64,000 nucleotides of DNA from Craterilacuibacter sp. RT1T (GTDB lineage: Bacteria; Pseudomonadota; Gammaproteobacteria; Burkholderiales; Chromobacteriaceae), in NCBI RefSeq assembly GCF_023502145.1, contig NZ_JAMFLI010000001.1:1-64000 (forward strand). Direction: 5' to 3'. Each line of letters opens with the position of its first letter. Within the stretch, counting starts at the first letter, position 1. Made by a program: the position numbers and the translations under genes. The notes under the pieces are model-generated. The model was not told where the DNA came from and did not search any database. It worked only from the letters and a program-made list of their open reading frames with translations. This document shows positions 8,306-17,411 of the stretch, in pieces.

Positions 8306-8555
8306 CTTAATCCTGCGCCATTGTGATGAAGCCCATGGGCAACTGCTGCTGAGTCAGATCCGGCAACGTATTGAATGCCACCGCCTGGCTTTTGCCGGCC
8401 AGTTTTTTACTTTGAGTGCCGTCATCGGATTGACGCAGATCCAAGCCTCTGATGCCACACCCGAAGAGGTGCTCGCCCGTGCCGACAAGGCATGTTATAC
8501 GGCCAAATTTTCCGGCCGCAACCGCATTGCCACTGCACAGAGCGAGCTAGCTTAG
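8306..8555 (+). pseudogene. Truncated GGDEF (diguanylate cyclase) C-terminal fragment
   Basis: From about 8306 the + frame reads LILRHCDEAHGQ, then a helix QIRQRIECHR, then FTLSAVIGLTQI and ARADKACYTAKFSGRNRI. This is the second half of a GGDEF domain, where the last motif is normally ADxACYxAKxxGRN. The GGDEF signature itself is missing. An open frame continues upstream to 8223, but that part is antisense to the IS remnant, so any protein made would be a chimera. The stop codon at 8553-8555 abuts the end of the convergent puuB-like gene. It is most likely a leftover of an IS-mediated deletion. Confidence 0.72.
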
Positions 8556-9845
8556 CTAGACCCCCATCTTGTCGCGCATTTCATACCACCAGGCGCCCAG
8601 GGTCAGCATGGGGACGCGGAGCAGGCGGCCGCCCGGGAACGGGTAGTGCGGCAAGGAGGCAAAGGCATCGAAGCGCTCGCTCTGGCCACGGATCGCTTCG
8701 GACAGCAGGCGGCCGGCCAGATGGGTATAGGTCACGCCATGGCCGCTGCAGCCTTGCGAGTAGTAGATATTCTTGCCGATGCGCCCGGCCTGCGGCAGAC
8801 GGGTCAGCGTCAGCGAGAAATTGCCGGTCCAGCTGTAGTCGATCTTGACGCCCTTTAGTTGCGGGAAGGTTTTCTCCAGCTTGGGGCGGACCAGATTTTC
8901 GATGGCACCGGGGTCGCGTGCGCCATAAACGGTGCCGCCACCGTATAGCAGGCGGTTGTCGGCAGTCAGCCGGTAGTAGTCGAGCAGGAAGTTGCAGTCT
9001 TCGACACAGTTGTTGCCCGGCAGCAAGGCTTGGGCAAGCTTGGCGTCCAGCGGTGCGGTAGTGACCACCTGCGTGCCGCAGGGCAGCGTTTTTTCCGCCA
9101 GCTTGGGAATCAGGTTGCCCAGATAGGCATTGCCGGCCACCACGACAAAGTCGGCGCTGACTTCGCCATGCAGGGTTTTGACCGAGGGCTTGTCGCCTTC
9201 GATGACGGCGGTTACCGGCGACTGCTCGTAAATCACGCCGCCCAGCGACTCGAATGCGGCCGCTTCGCCCAAGGCCAGATTCAGCGGATGGATATGGCCG
9301 CCCCAGTTGTCCAGAAGCGCGCCGACATAGGCGTCGCTCTGTACGATGTCTTGCATGCCGGCCTTGTCGATCAGCTTGAGGCCGGTGTGGCCATAGGCTT
9401 CCCACAGGGCTTTTTTCGCCGCCATTTCGTCCAGCTGTTTCTGGGTAAAGGCCGCAAATACATTGCCGTCTTTCAGGTCACACTGGATATCGTATTTGGC
9501 GATGCGTTCGCGAATGATGCGTCCGCCTTCGAATGCCATGGCACCGATGCGGCGGGCCGCTTCCTTGCCGTGGCGCGCTTCGATCACGTCCATATCGCGG
9601 CTGTAGCTATTGACGATCTGGCCGCCATTGCGTCCCGAGGCGCCCCAGCCGACGCGGGCGGCTTCGAGCACGATGACCTTGTAGCCGGCTTCTGCCAGAT
9701 GCAAGGCGGTGGAGATGCCGGTGTAACCGGCACCGATCACGCAGACGTCGGCGACCTGGCGGCCATCCAGTGCCGGGCGTTTGGGGGTCGGGTTGGCGCT
9801 GGCGGCGTAATAGGAGCCGGTATGGCGGCTTAGCGTTTCACTCAT
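8556..9845 (-). CDS. puuB: FAD-dependent oxidoreductase, PuuB/OrdL-like (gamma-glutamylputrescine oxidase family)
   Basis: This 429-aa member of the DAO/GlpO flavoprotein family carries the FAD dinucleotide-binding GAGYTG (residues 38-43), a following acidic strand end (VLEAA) and the conserved GWGASGRNGGQI (67-78), typical of PuuB/OrdL. PuuB oxidises gamma-glutamylputrescine to the aldehyde with release of ammonia and hydrogen peroxide. It is the last gene behind gabT and gabD on the same strand, so a role in feeding the GABA pathway is reasonable. No puuA, puuC or puuD is in the window. A perfect hairpin separates it from gabD. The substrate is inferred from family and context. Confidence 0.75.
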   Translation of the reverse strand: MSETLSRHTGSYYAASANPTPKRPALDGRQVADVCVIGAGYTGISTALHLAEAGYKVIVLEAARVGWGASGRNGGQIVNSYSRDMDVIEARHGKEAARRIGAMAFEGGRIIRERIAKYDIQCDLKDGNVFAAFTQKQLDEMAAKKALWEAYGHTGLKLIDKAGMQDIVQSDAYVGALLDNWGGHIHPLNLALGEAAAFESLGGVIYEQSPVTAVIEGDKPSVKTLHGEVSADFVVVAGNAYLGNLIPKLAEKTLPCGTQVVTTAPLDAKLAQALLPGNNCVEDCNFLLDYYRLTADNRLLYGGGTVYGARDPGAIENLVRPKLEKTFPQLKGVKIDYSWTGNFSLTLTRLPQAGRIGKNIYYSQGCSGHGVTYTHLAGRLLSEAIRGQSERFDAFASLPHYPFPGGRLLRVPMLTLGAWWYEMRDKMGV

Positions 9846-9885
9846 GGTTTGTCCCTTATTGTCGTTATGTGTGTGGTGCTTGCGA

Positions 9886-9911
9886 AAACGGGCCGCACAG
9901 GCGGCCCGTTT
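9886..9911 (-). terminator. Hairpin between gabD and puuB-like gene
   Basis: Perfect 11-bp arms AAACGGGCCGC and GCGGCCCGTTT enclose an ACAG loop. On the minus strand the structure ends in TTTT. It lies just after the gabD stop codon and would reduce read-through into the puuB-like gene. Confidence 0.65.
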
Positions 9912-9926
9912 GCCAGTTTGTGCCGC

Positions 9927-11387
9927 TTAGCGGTCGATGCCGCCCAGGAGCACGTACTTGATTTCCAGATAGTCTTCAATGCCGTACTTGGAGCCTTCGC
10001 GACCGAGACCGGACTGCTTGACCCCGCCAAACGGCGCCGCCTCATTGGACAGGATGCCGCTGTTGACGGCGACCATGCCGTATTCCAGGCCTTCGCTGAC
10101 GCGGAAGATGCGGCCGATATCACGCGCATAGAAGTAGGAGGCCAGGCCGAACTCGGTATCGTTGGCCATGGCAATCGCCTCGTCTTCGCTGTGGAAGCGG
10201 AACACCGGTGCCAGCGGGCCGAAGGTCTCTTCGCGCGCCACCTTCATGGACGGGGTCACGTCGGCGATAACGGTCGGTTCGAAGAAACTATGACCCAGTG
10301 CATGGCGCTTGCCGCCGGCGAGCAGACGCCCGCCCTTGGCCAGCGCGTCGGCAATATGCTCTTCAATCTTGGCCACCGCCTTGTCATCTATCATCGGCCC
10401 TTGGGTGACACCGGCCTCGACACCGTTGCCGACCTTAAGCTGGGCCACCGCAGCGGAAAACTTGGCGATAAAGGCATCGTACACGCCGTCTTGCACCAGA
10501 ATGCGGTTGGCGCAGACGCAGGTCTGGCCGGCATTGCGGTACTTGGAAATCATCGCGCCTTCGACGGCCGCATCGAGGTCGGCGTCGTCAAATACGATAA
10601 ACGGCGCATTGCCGCCCAGTTCCATCGAGACCTTTTTCACCGTCTGCGCGCACTGGGCGATCAGCTTGACGCCGACTTCGGTCGAACCGGTAAAGCTGAA
10701 TTTCTTCACCGTATCCGAGCCGGTCAGCACCGCTCCGATATCGGTTGAGCCGCCGGTGATGACCGAGAACACGCCGGCCGGGATGCCGGCGCGCTGTGCC
10801 AGTTCGGCAATGGCCAGCGCCGACAGCGGCGTTTGCGATGCCGGACGCACCACCATCGGGCAGCCGGCAGCCAGCGCCGGTGCGGCCTTGCGCGTAATCA
10901 TCGCATTGGGGAAATTCCACGGCGTGATGGCGGCGGTGACGCCTATCGGTTCCTTGCTGACCAGAATGCGCTTGTCGGCGCCGGTCGACGGGATGGTGTC
11001 GCCGTAGATGCGTTTGCCTTCTTCGGCATACCACTCGATATAGCTGGCGCCATAGGCGATCTCGCCCTTGGCCTCGGCCAGCGGCTTGCCCTGCTCGGCG
11101 GTCAGGATGGCAGCGAGGTCATCCTGGTTCGCCATCATCAGGTCGAACCAGCGCCGTAGCAGCAGCGCGCGCTCTTTGGCGCTTTTTTTCTTCCACAGCG
11201 GGAATGCATCGGCAGCGGCCGCGACCGCGCGCTCCGCTTCGGCGCGCCCCATCTTGGGCACTTGGGCAATGATTTCGCCAGTGGCCGGGTTACTCACCGG
11301 AATGGTTTCACCATTGTCGGCATCCAGCCATTCGCCGTTCAGATAGCACTGCTGCTTGAGCAGGCTCGGGTCTTTCAGGTTCAGCAT
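9927..11387 (-). CDS. gabD: Succinate-semialdehyde dehydrogenase (NADP+)
   Basis: This 486-aa aldehyde dehydrogenase oxidises succinate semialdehyde to succinate in GABA breakdown. Visible ALDH features are TPWNFP (156-161), the FTGSTEVG nucleotide site (about 232-239), the general-base Glu256 in ELGGN and the catalytic Cys290 in NAGQTCVCANR. The second cysteine, two residues later, matches the redox-switch type of GabD. The frame is open 17 codons further upstream. I chose the ATG at 11387 because the N-terminus LNLKDPSLLKQQ aligns with E. coli GabD and GGAG precedes it at a good distance. It follows gabT closely on the same strand. Confidence 0.9.
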   Translation of the reverse strand: MLNLKDPSLLKQQCYLNGEWLDADNGETIPVSNPATGEIIAQVPKMGRAEAERAVAAAADAFPLWKKKSAKERALLLRRWFDLMMANQDDLAAILTAEQGKPLAEAKGEIAYGASYIEWYAEEGKRIYGDTIPSTGADKRILVSKEPIGVTAAITPWNFPNAMITRKAAPALAAGCPMVVRPASQTPLSALAIAELAQRAGIPAGVFSVITGGSTDIGAVLTGSDTVKKFSFTGSTEVGVKLIAQCAQTVKKVSMELGGNAPFIVFDDADLDAAVEGAMISKYRNAGQTCVCANRILVQDGVYDAFIAKFSAAVAQLKVGNGVEAGVTQGPMIDDKAVAKIEEHIADALAKGGRLLAGGKRHALGHSFFEPTVIADVTPSMKVAREETFGPLAPVFRFHSEDEAIAMANDTEFGLASYFYARDIGRIFRVSEGLEYGMVAVNSGILSNEAAPFGGVKQSGLGREGSKYGIEDYLEIKYVLLGGIDR

Positions 11388-11434
11388 GTCTTGCTCCGCA
11401 AACGGCGCGTGCCGCGCCGTTGCCGTGGGTGGGA

Positions 11435-12703
11435 TCAAGCCTTGATGGCGGCTTCGAGAATGGCCAGTGCTTCGTCGAATACCGCGTCTTCTATGGTCAG
11501 CGGGAACAGGAAGCGCACCACGTTGTAGTTGACGCCGCAGGTCAAGAGCAGCAGGCCGGCTTCCAGTGCCTTGGCCTGAACCTTTTTGGTGAAGTCGACA
11601 TCCGCACCGCTGCCATCCGCTTGATTGAATTCGACCGCAATCATGGCGCCCAGACCGCGCACATCGGCAATTTGCGGCACCGATTTTTTCAGGCCGTGCA
11701 GCTTTTCCTTCAGTGCATCGCCCAGACGGTTGGCGCGCTCCAGCAGCTTCTCTTCGCTGATGGCGCTGATCACCGCCTCGGCAGCGGCCAGTGCCAGCGG
11801 GTTGCCGGCGTAAGTGCCGCCCAGACCGCCTGGCGCCGGTGCATCCATGATTTCGGCGCGACCGACCACGGCAGACAGCGGGAAGCCGCCGGCCAGCGAT
11901 TTGGCGGTGGTGATCAAGTCAGGTGCCGTGTCGTAGTGTTCGCTGGCAAAGAACTTGCCGGTACGGGCAAAGCCGGCCTGTACTTCGTCGGCGATCATCA
12001 CAATGCCGTGCGCGTCGCACAGGCGGCGAAGTTCGCGTACCCACTCATTCGGGGCGGCATAGAAGCCGCCTTCGCCTTGTACCGGCTCGTAAATAATGGC
12101 GGCAACGCGGCTGGCTTCGATATCGTACTTGAACAATTTTTCAATGCTGGCGATGGAGTCGGCAACCGATACGCCATACAGGGCATTGGGGAATACGGCG
12201 TGATAGATTTCGGCCGGGAACGGGCCGAAACCGATTTTGTAAGGGGCAACCTTGCCGGTGAGCGCCATGCCCATCATGGTGCGGCCGTGAAAGCCGCCGC
12301 CAAAGGCAATTACGCCGGAGCGGCCGGTGGCGGCACGGGCAATCTTGATGGCGTTCTCTACCGCCTCGGCACCGGTGGTGAAGAAGGCGCTTTTCTTGGC
12401 AAAAGCACCCGGTGCCAGCGTGTTGAGCTGCTCGGCTACGCGGATATAGCTCTCGTATGGCACAACCTGGTAGCAGGTGTGGCTGAATTTTTCCAGCTGG
12501 GCGGCGACAGCAGCCTGCACCTTGTCGTGCAGATGACCGGTATTCAGGACGCCGATACCGCCGGCAAAGTCGATATAGCGACGGCCTTCGGTGTCCCACA
12601 GCTCGGCGTTTTTCGCACGCTCGACAAAGAAATTGCACATCACGCCCACGCCGCGTGGGGTGGCATCGGCTTTACGCTGCAGGAGTTGCTGGGTTTCGCT
12701 CAT
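11435..12703 (-). CDS. gabT: 4-aminobutyrate aminotransferase
   Basis: This class III PLP aminotransferase (422 aa) moves the amino group of GABA to 2-oxoglutarate, giving succinate semialdehyde for GabD. Features are TTGAEAVENAIKIAR (109-123), the GFHGRT region (138-142), EPVQGEGGF (206-214), the DEVQAGFARTG strand (239-249) and the PLP lysine Lys268 in TTAKSLAGG. The ATG at 12703 was preferred to one four codons upstream because GAGG stands at a proper distance and MSETQQLLQRK is a normal family start. The gabT-gabD-puuB order on one strand suggests a putrescine/GABA utilisation unit. Confidence 0.9.
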   Translation of the reverse strand: MSETQQLLQRKADATPRGVGVMCNFFVERAKNAELWDTEGRRYIDFAGGIGVLNTGHLHDKVQAAVAAQLEKFSHTCYQVVPYESYIRVAEQLNTLAPGAFAKKSAFFTTGAEAVENAIKIARAATGRSGVIAFGGGFHGRTMMGMALTGKVAPYKIGFGPFPAEIYHAVFPNALYGVSVADSIASIEKLFKYDIEASRVAAIIYEPVQGEGGFYAAPNEWVRELRRLCDAHGIVMIADEVQAGFARTGKFFASEHYDTAPDLITTAKSLAGGFPLSAVVGRAEIMDAPAPGGLGGTYAGNPLALAAAEAVISAISEEKLLERANRLGDALKEKLHGLKKSVPQIADVRGLGAMIAVEFNQADGSGADVDFTKKVQAKALEAGLLLLTCGVNYNVVRFLFPLTIEDAVFDEALAILEAAIKA

Positions 12704-12917
12704 GGTTGGCCTCATCTGGTCTGTTGCTTTGAAGGTACGGGCGTGGCGTGTTGTCTCACTATTTATGTTTAGTGAATATTATGGCGCTACATCGGTCCGC
12801 AGTTTGCCCGATTCATTCTAATGAGGTGTTTAGGAAAATGTCACGCGTATGGTGGAAAATTAAACACCCGTTTTGCGCGAGTGATGCAGAAATGATCACA
12901 ACAGGCCAACATAACCA
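12704..12917 (-). promoter_or_regulatory. Intergenic region upstream of gabT
   Basis: About 210 AT-richer bases lie between gabT and the efflux-operon terminator. A small inverted repeat CACTA-N8-TAGTG occurs at 12757-12774. No convincing -35/-10 pair can be fixed by eye. It presumably carries the gab promoter. Confidence 0.35.
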
Positions 12918-12959
12918 TAAAAAAGCCGGCCTTGCACTCTGGGCGAGTGTCAGGCCGGC
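12918..12959 (-). terminator. Rho-independent terminator of the RND efflux operon
   Basis: Arms GCCGGCCTTGCACTC (12925-12939) and GAGTGTCAGGCCGGC (12945-12959) pair at 13 of 15 positions around a TGGGC loop. On the minus strand a run of six T follows. It lies 20 bases after the TolC-family stop codon. Confidence 0.85.
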
Positions 12960-12979
12960 CTGATTTTGCAGGGGCGCGT

Positions 12980-14281
12980 TTAGAAGTAGCGGTTGACGCT
13001 TCTGAGCGTGGCCTCGGACAGCTCGCCGCTGGCCTGGGCCAGTTGCAGGCGGGCAAACAGATAGCCGTAGCGCGACTCGGACAACTGGCGTTCGGCCTCG
13101 TAATAGGCTTGTTCCGCCTGCAAGAGATCAAGAATGGTACGCAGACCCACTTCGCGCCCCAGACGGGTGGCATCGACCTTGTTTTTGGCCGACAGCAAGA
13201 GTTGCTCATTGGCTTTTACCAGCGCCGCGCCATTGGATACGCCAAGGAAGGCGGCGCGCACGTCTTCGCGCACCTTGCGCTTGCTGGATTCCAGCTGCTC
13301 GCCAGCCTGCTCCTGCAGTGCGACCGCCTCGCGTACTTGCGAGTTGATGCCGCCGCCGGCATAGAGCGGAATGGTCAGGTTAAGACCAATATTGCTGCCA
13401 CGATTGTCGGTAAAGCTGGTGCGCGGGTTGTTGGTGCTCTGGTCCTGATAAGCGGCGGTCAGTGCAAGCCTGGGCAGGTGGTTGCCGCGTGCGGCGGTGA
13501 CATTTTGCCGCGCCAGCTGTGTTTGCTGTTCGCTAATGGCAATGGCTGGGTTGTTGTTTAGCGCGCGTGCGATCCAGGCATCGGCCGAGCCGGGTTCGGG
13601 GGCCAAGAGGGCGATCTTGCCCTTGAGCGGGCTGATGCCTTCATTGACTAGCCCGGTCAGCGTACCCAGCGCATTGCGTTTGACCTCCAGCTGGTTGATG
13701 GCGCTGATTTCGCGCGCGCTGGCGGCGTTGTAGCTCGCCTGCGCTTCATAACTGTCGAGTATGGTGGCGGTGCCGACTTCAAACGCCTTTTTGGCCTGTG
13801 CCAGTTGTTTCTCGAAAGACTTTTTCGCCGCCTGGGTGGACGACAGCGTGTCCTGCGCCAGCAGCACATCAAAGTAGGCGCGGGACACCGCGAGGATCAG
13901 CGCCTGTTCGGCGGCGCTAAAACGGGTGTCGGCCAGCGCGCTGCTGATCTTGCCTTTCTGGTAGCCGGTCCAGGCACCGACATCGAAGAGAGGCTGCTTG
14001 AGCTCGGCGCCCCAGCCATGGCTGCTGTAGCTGCCGGAAACGCCCGGCTCGATATCGTTGCTGCGGCTGACGCTGCTGGACAGCCCCAGCTGCGGCAAGA
14101 GCAGGGCGCGGCCCTGATCGCGTTTTTCCAGTCCGGCATTGCGTTCGGCTTTTTGTGCCGCGAAGCCCGAATCATACTGGCGTGCCGCATACCATGCTTC
14201 CAGTAGGTCAAAAGCCTGTGCCGGCATGGCAAGCGTGCCTGCCAGCAGCAAGGTGGCGAGCTTGGGGGCGGATGTGTTCAT
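12980..14281 (-). CDS. TolC-family outer-membrane efflux protein
   Basis: This 433-aa protein has a signal peptide (MNTSAPKLATLLLAG, cleavage near AQAF). Two internally similar alpha-helical halves typical of TolC follow, including repeated YxDxLxAxxxL-type segments (YFDVLLAQDTL; DLLQAEQAYYEAERQL). It would provide the outer-membrane exit duct for the RND pump encoded just upstream. It is the last gene of the tetR-MFP-RND-OMF operon and is followed by a strong terminator. The length is close to that of E. coli TolC without its C-terminal tail. Confidence 0.88.
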   Translation of the reverse strand: MNTSAPKLATLLLAGTLAMPAQAFDLLEAWYAARQYDSGFAAQKAERNAGLEKRDQGRALLLPQLGLSSSVSRSNDIEPGVSGSYSSHGWGAELKQPLFDVGAWTGYQKGKISSALADTRFSAAEQALILAVSRAYFDVLLAQDTLSSTQAAKKSFEKQLAQAKKAFEVGTATILDSYEAQASYNAASAREISAINQLEVKRNALGTLTGLVNEGISPLKGKIALLAPEPGSADAWIARALNNNPAIAISEQQTQLARQNVTAARGNHLPRLALTAAYQDQSTNNPRTSFTDNRGSNIGLNLTIPLYAGGGINSQVREAVALQEQAGEQLESSKRKVREDVRAAFLGVSNGAALVKANEQLLLSAKNKVDATRLGREVGLRTILDLLQAEQAYYEAERQLSESRYGYLFARLQLAQASGELSEATLRSVNRYF

Positions 14282-14348
14282 GCAATCTCTCTAAGTCTTG
14301 ATGCCTGCGCCGGGGGATGTGCCAGCGGCGCAGGCGTTTTTCTTATGC

Positions 14349-17300
14349 TCAGACCGTCGGACGTTTGACGCGGAACCACTGTGCGTACAAGGCCGGCAGG
14401 AACAGCAGCGTCAATACGGTGGCGACCAGCAGGCCGCCCATGATGGCGACCGCCATCGGCCCCCAGAAGGTGCTGCGTGTCAGCGGTATCATGGCCAGAA
14501 TCGCTGCCAGTGCCGTCAGCATGATGGGGCGGAAGCGGCGCACGGTGGAACCGACAATCGCTTCCCATGGCTCGATGCCTTCGGAAATATCCTGTTCGAT
14601 CTGGTCGACCAGAATGACCGAGTTGCGCATGATCATACCCGACAGTGCGATCACGCCCAGCATGGCGACAAAGCCGAAGGGTGCCGAGAAGGCGATCAGT
14701 GTCAGCGTCACCCCTATTATGCCTAAAGGAGCGGTCAGCAGAACCATCAGGCTGCGCTGGAAGCTCTTGAGCTGCAGCATGAGCAAGGTCAGCACGATGA
14801 CCAGCATCAAGGGGGCAACCTGGTTGATGGCCGCTTGCGACTTCTGGCTGGCCTCCATCGCGCCACCTAGCTCCAGGTGGTAGCCCAGCGGCAGGGTTTT
14901 TTCCATTTCCTGCAGCTTGGGCCATAGCGCGCGCGAAATATCCGATGCCTGTGTGCCGTCGCGCGCATCGGCGCGTACGGTGACGGTAGGCAGGCGGCCA
15001 CGGCGCCAGACGATGCTTTCTTCCGGCACATAATCGATATGGCCGATCTGCGACACCGGCACATAGCGGCCACCGGCTGTTTGTATCATCAAATCGCCCA
15101 GCGCGCCGACATCGAGTTGTTCATTTTTGTTAAGGCGTGCCACCACGCCCAAGGTGCGGTCGCCTTCGCGGTAGTCGGTAATGGCCGCCCCCGAGATCAG
15201 CAGCTGCAGTTGCTGGGCCAGATTCTGGCTGGAGATGCCCAGCACGCGGGCCTTGTCCTGATCCAGCGTAATGCGCAGCGACTTGAGCTGTTCGCCCCAG
15301 TCGTTATTGACCTGACGCGTGCCCGGATGGGCGCGCAGCAGCGCCTCGATCTGGCCGGCGATGGCGCGTACCTGGGCGTGATCCGGCCCCATCACGCGGA
15401 ACTGCACCGGATAGCCTACCGGCGGGCCGTTCTCCAGACGCACCACGCGGCCGCGCACCATGGGGAAGTCGTTGTCCAGCAGCTGGAACAGCTTGCTGCG
15501 CACCGCCTCGCGGCTTTTCTCGTCATGCGTCATCACCATCAGCTGGGCATAGTTGAGGTGCTGCTGCTGCTGATCCAGCGACAGGTAAAAGCGCGGGCTG
15601 CCGCCACCGATATAGCTGGTGACGCTGGCGATATTCTTGTCGCCCTTGAGCAAGGCTTCCAGTTTCTGCGTTTCGCGTTCGGTGGCTTCGAAGCTGGCGC
15701 CTTGCGGCAGCCACAAGTCGACCATCAGTTCGACCCGGTTGGAGGCCGGGAAGAACTGCTGCTGCACAAACAGCTTGAATGCGACCAGCGACAGGATAAA
15801 GGTGGCAAAGGTTGCGGCAATCACCAGCTTGCGGTGCGACAGGCTCCAGTCAACCGCACGGCGGAATTTAAGATAGAAGGGCTTGTGGTACACATCCTGG
15901 TGGCTGCTGTCATGGGCGCGTTCCGGCAGCAGCATAAAGCCCAGATAAGGGGTAAACACCACCGCCACCACCCAGGACAGCAATAGTGCGATGCCGACCA
16001 CGGCAAACAGGCTGAATACATATTCGCCGGCATTGGATTTGGCTAAGCCTACCGGCAAGAAGGTGGCGGCGGTAATCAGCGTGCCGGTCAGCATGGGGAA
16101 GGCGGTGCTGGTGTAGGCAAAGGTGGCCGCCTGAAAGCGGTTCCAGCCTTGCTCCAGCTTGAGCGACATCATCTCGACCGCAATAATGGCGTCGTCGACC
16201 AAGAGCCCCAGCGCGATAATCAGCGAGCCTAGCGAAATGCGCTGCAAGTCTATCTTGAGGAAGTACATAGAGATGAAGGTCATCGCCAGCACCAGCGGAA
16301 TCGACAAAGCCACCACTACGCCGGGGCGCCAGCCCAGGCTGAAGAAGCTGACCGCCAGCACGATGACGACGGCTTCCAGCAAGGAGCGCATGAATTCACC
16401 GACGGCGCTTTTGACGACCTTGGGCTGGTCGGAAATCGCATTGACCTCGACCCCCAGCGGCAGCTTGCCTTCGATTTCCTGCATGCGTTCGGCCAGCGCC
16501 GCGCCGAACTTCAAGACATCGCCGCCATCTTTCATGCTGACCGCCAGCCCCAGCGCCGGCTGGCCATTAAAGCGCATGCGCATGACCGGCGGGTCGATAA
16601 AGCCGCGGCTGACGCGGGCAATATCGCCCAGGCGGAAGGTCTTGCCGTTGGCGATGATGGGGGTGTTGGCGACGGCGGTGACCGAGTCGAAGGCACCGCT
16701 GGGCCGCACCCAGACCCGTTCGCTGGCGGTATGGAACTCGCCGGCCGGGCGCGTGGCATTTTGCTCGGCCAGTGCCGCCCAGATGACGCGGGCGTCCAGC
16801 GCCAGCGTGGCCAGCTTGGCGGTGTCCAGATCGACATAGATGCGCTCTTCTTGCGCGCCGACAAACTCGGCCTTGCCGATATCGGGCACGCGCAGGATTT
16901 CCTGGCGGGCGGTGTCGACATAACGGCGCAGCTCTTCATAGCTGTAGCCGTCGCCGGTAAAGGCGTACAGATTGCCGTAGGTATCGCCGAATTCGTCGTT
17001 GAAGAAGGGACCTTTGACATCGGCAGGCAGGGTGTGGCGGATATCGCCCAGCTTTTTGCGTACCTGATACCAGTAGTCCTTCACCTTTTTCGGGTCCACC
17101 CCCTCGCGCAGATTGAGGATGAACTGGGCTTCACCGGGCTTGGTATAGCTTTTGATATATTCCAGCTCGCCAATTTCCTGCAGCTTGCGTTCTATCTTGT
17201 CGGTGACCTGCTGCTCCATCTCCAGCGTGCCGGCACCGGGCCAGACCACGCGCACCATCATCGCCTTAAAGGTGAACTCCGGGTCTTCCTTCTGCCCCAG

Positions 17301-17399
17301 CTGGGCATAGCACCAGACACCGGCCAGCATCAGCATCACGATCAGGTAGCGCACCAGCGGCTGGTTTTTCAGCGCCCATTCGGAAAGGTTGAGTCTCAT
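14349..17399 (-). CDS. RND-family efflux transporter permease (HAE1/TriC-like)
   Basis: This 1016-aa inner-membrane proton antiporter has the RND layout: an N-terminal helix near 15-32, a large periplasmic loop, six helices in the middle, a second loop and a C-terminal helix bundle. GLLVDDAIIAVEMM in the fourth helix contains the adjacent aspartates needed for proton translocation. The VYxxxxKPGEAQF and EEDPEF-like N-terminus (QKEDPEF) resembles the TriC/VmeB branch rather than AcrB. Likely substrates are drugs, biocides or detergents, but specificity cannot be read from sequence. It starts 12 bases after the adaptor gene and is followed by its own TolC partner. Confidence 0.9.
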   Translation of the reverse strand: MRLNLSEWALKNQPLVRYLIVMLMLAGVWCYAQLGQKEDPEFTFKAMMVRVVWPGAGTLEMEQQVTDKIERKLQEIGELEYIKSYTKPGEAQFILNLREGVDPKKVKDYWYQVRKKLGDIRHTLPADVKGPFFNDEFGDTYGNLYAFTGDGYSYEELRRYVDTARQEILRVPDIGKAEFVGAQEERIYVDLDTAKLATLALDARVIWAALAEQNATRPAGEFHTASERVWVRPSGAFDSVTAVANTPIIANGKTFRLGDIARVSRGFIDPPVMRMRFNGQPALGLAVSMKDGGDVLKFGAALAERMQEIEGKLPLGVEVNAISDQPKVVKSAVGEFMRSLLEAVVIVLAVSFFSLGWRPGVVVALSIPLVLAMTFISMYFLKIDLQRISLGSLIIALGLLVDDAIIAVEMMSLKLEQGWNRFQAATFAYTSTAFPMLTGTLITAATFLPVGLAKSNAGEYVFSLFAVVGIALLLSWVVAVVFTPYLGFMLLPERAHDSSHQDVYHKPFYLKFRRAVDWSLSHRKLVIAATFATFILSLVAFKLFVQQQFFPASNRVELMVDLWLPQGASFEATERETQKLEALLKGDKNIASVTSYIGGGSPRFYLSLDQQQQHLNYAQLMVMTHDEKSREAVRSKLFQLLDNDFPMVRGRVVRLENGPPVGYPVQFRVMGPDHAQVRAIAGQIEALLRAHPGTRQVNNDWGEQLKSLRITLDQDKARVLGISSQNLAQQLQLLISGAAITDYREGDRTLGVVARLNKNEQLDVGALGDLMIQTAGGRYVPVSQIGHIDYVPEESIVWRRGRLPTVTVRADARDGTQASDISRALWPKLQEMEKTLPLGYHLELGGAMEASQKSQAAINQVAPLMLVIVLTLLMLQLKSFQRSLMVLLTAPLGIIGVTLTLIAFSAPFGFVAMLGVIALSGMIMRNSVILVDQIEQDISEGIEPWEAIVGSTVRRFRPIMLTALAAILAMIPLTRSTFWGPMAVAIMGGLLVATVLTLLFLPALYAQWFRVKRPTV

Positions 17400-17411
17400 G
17401 CGCGTCTGTCC

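Noticed and set aside
11420-12772. 450-codon plus-strand frame
   Set aside because: Antisense to gabT, whose PLP motifs are complete.
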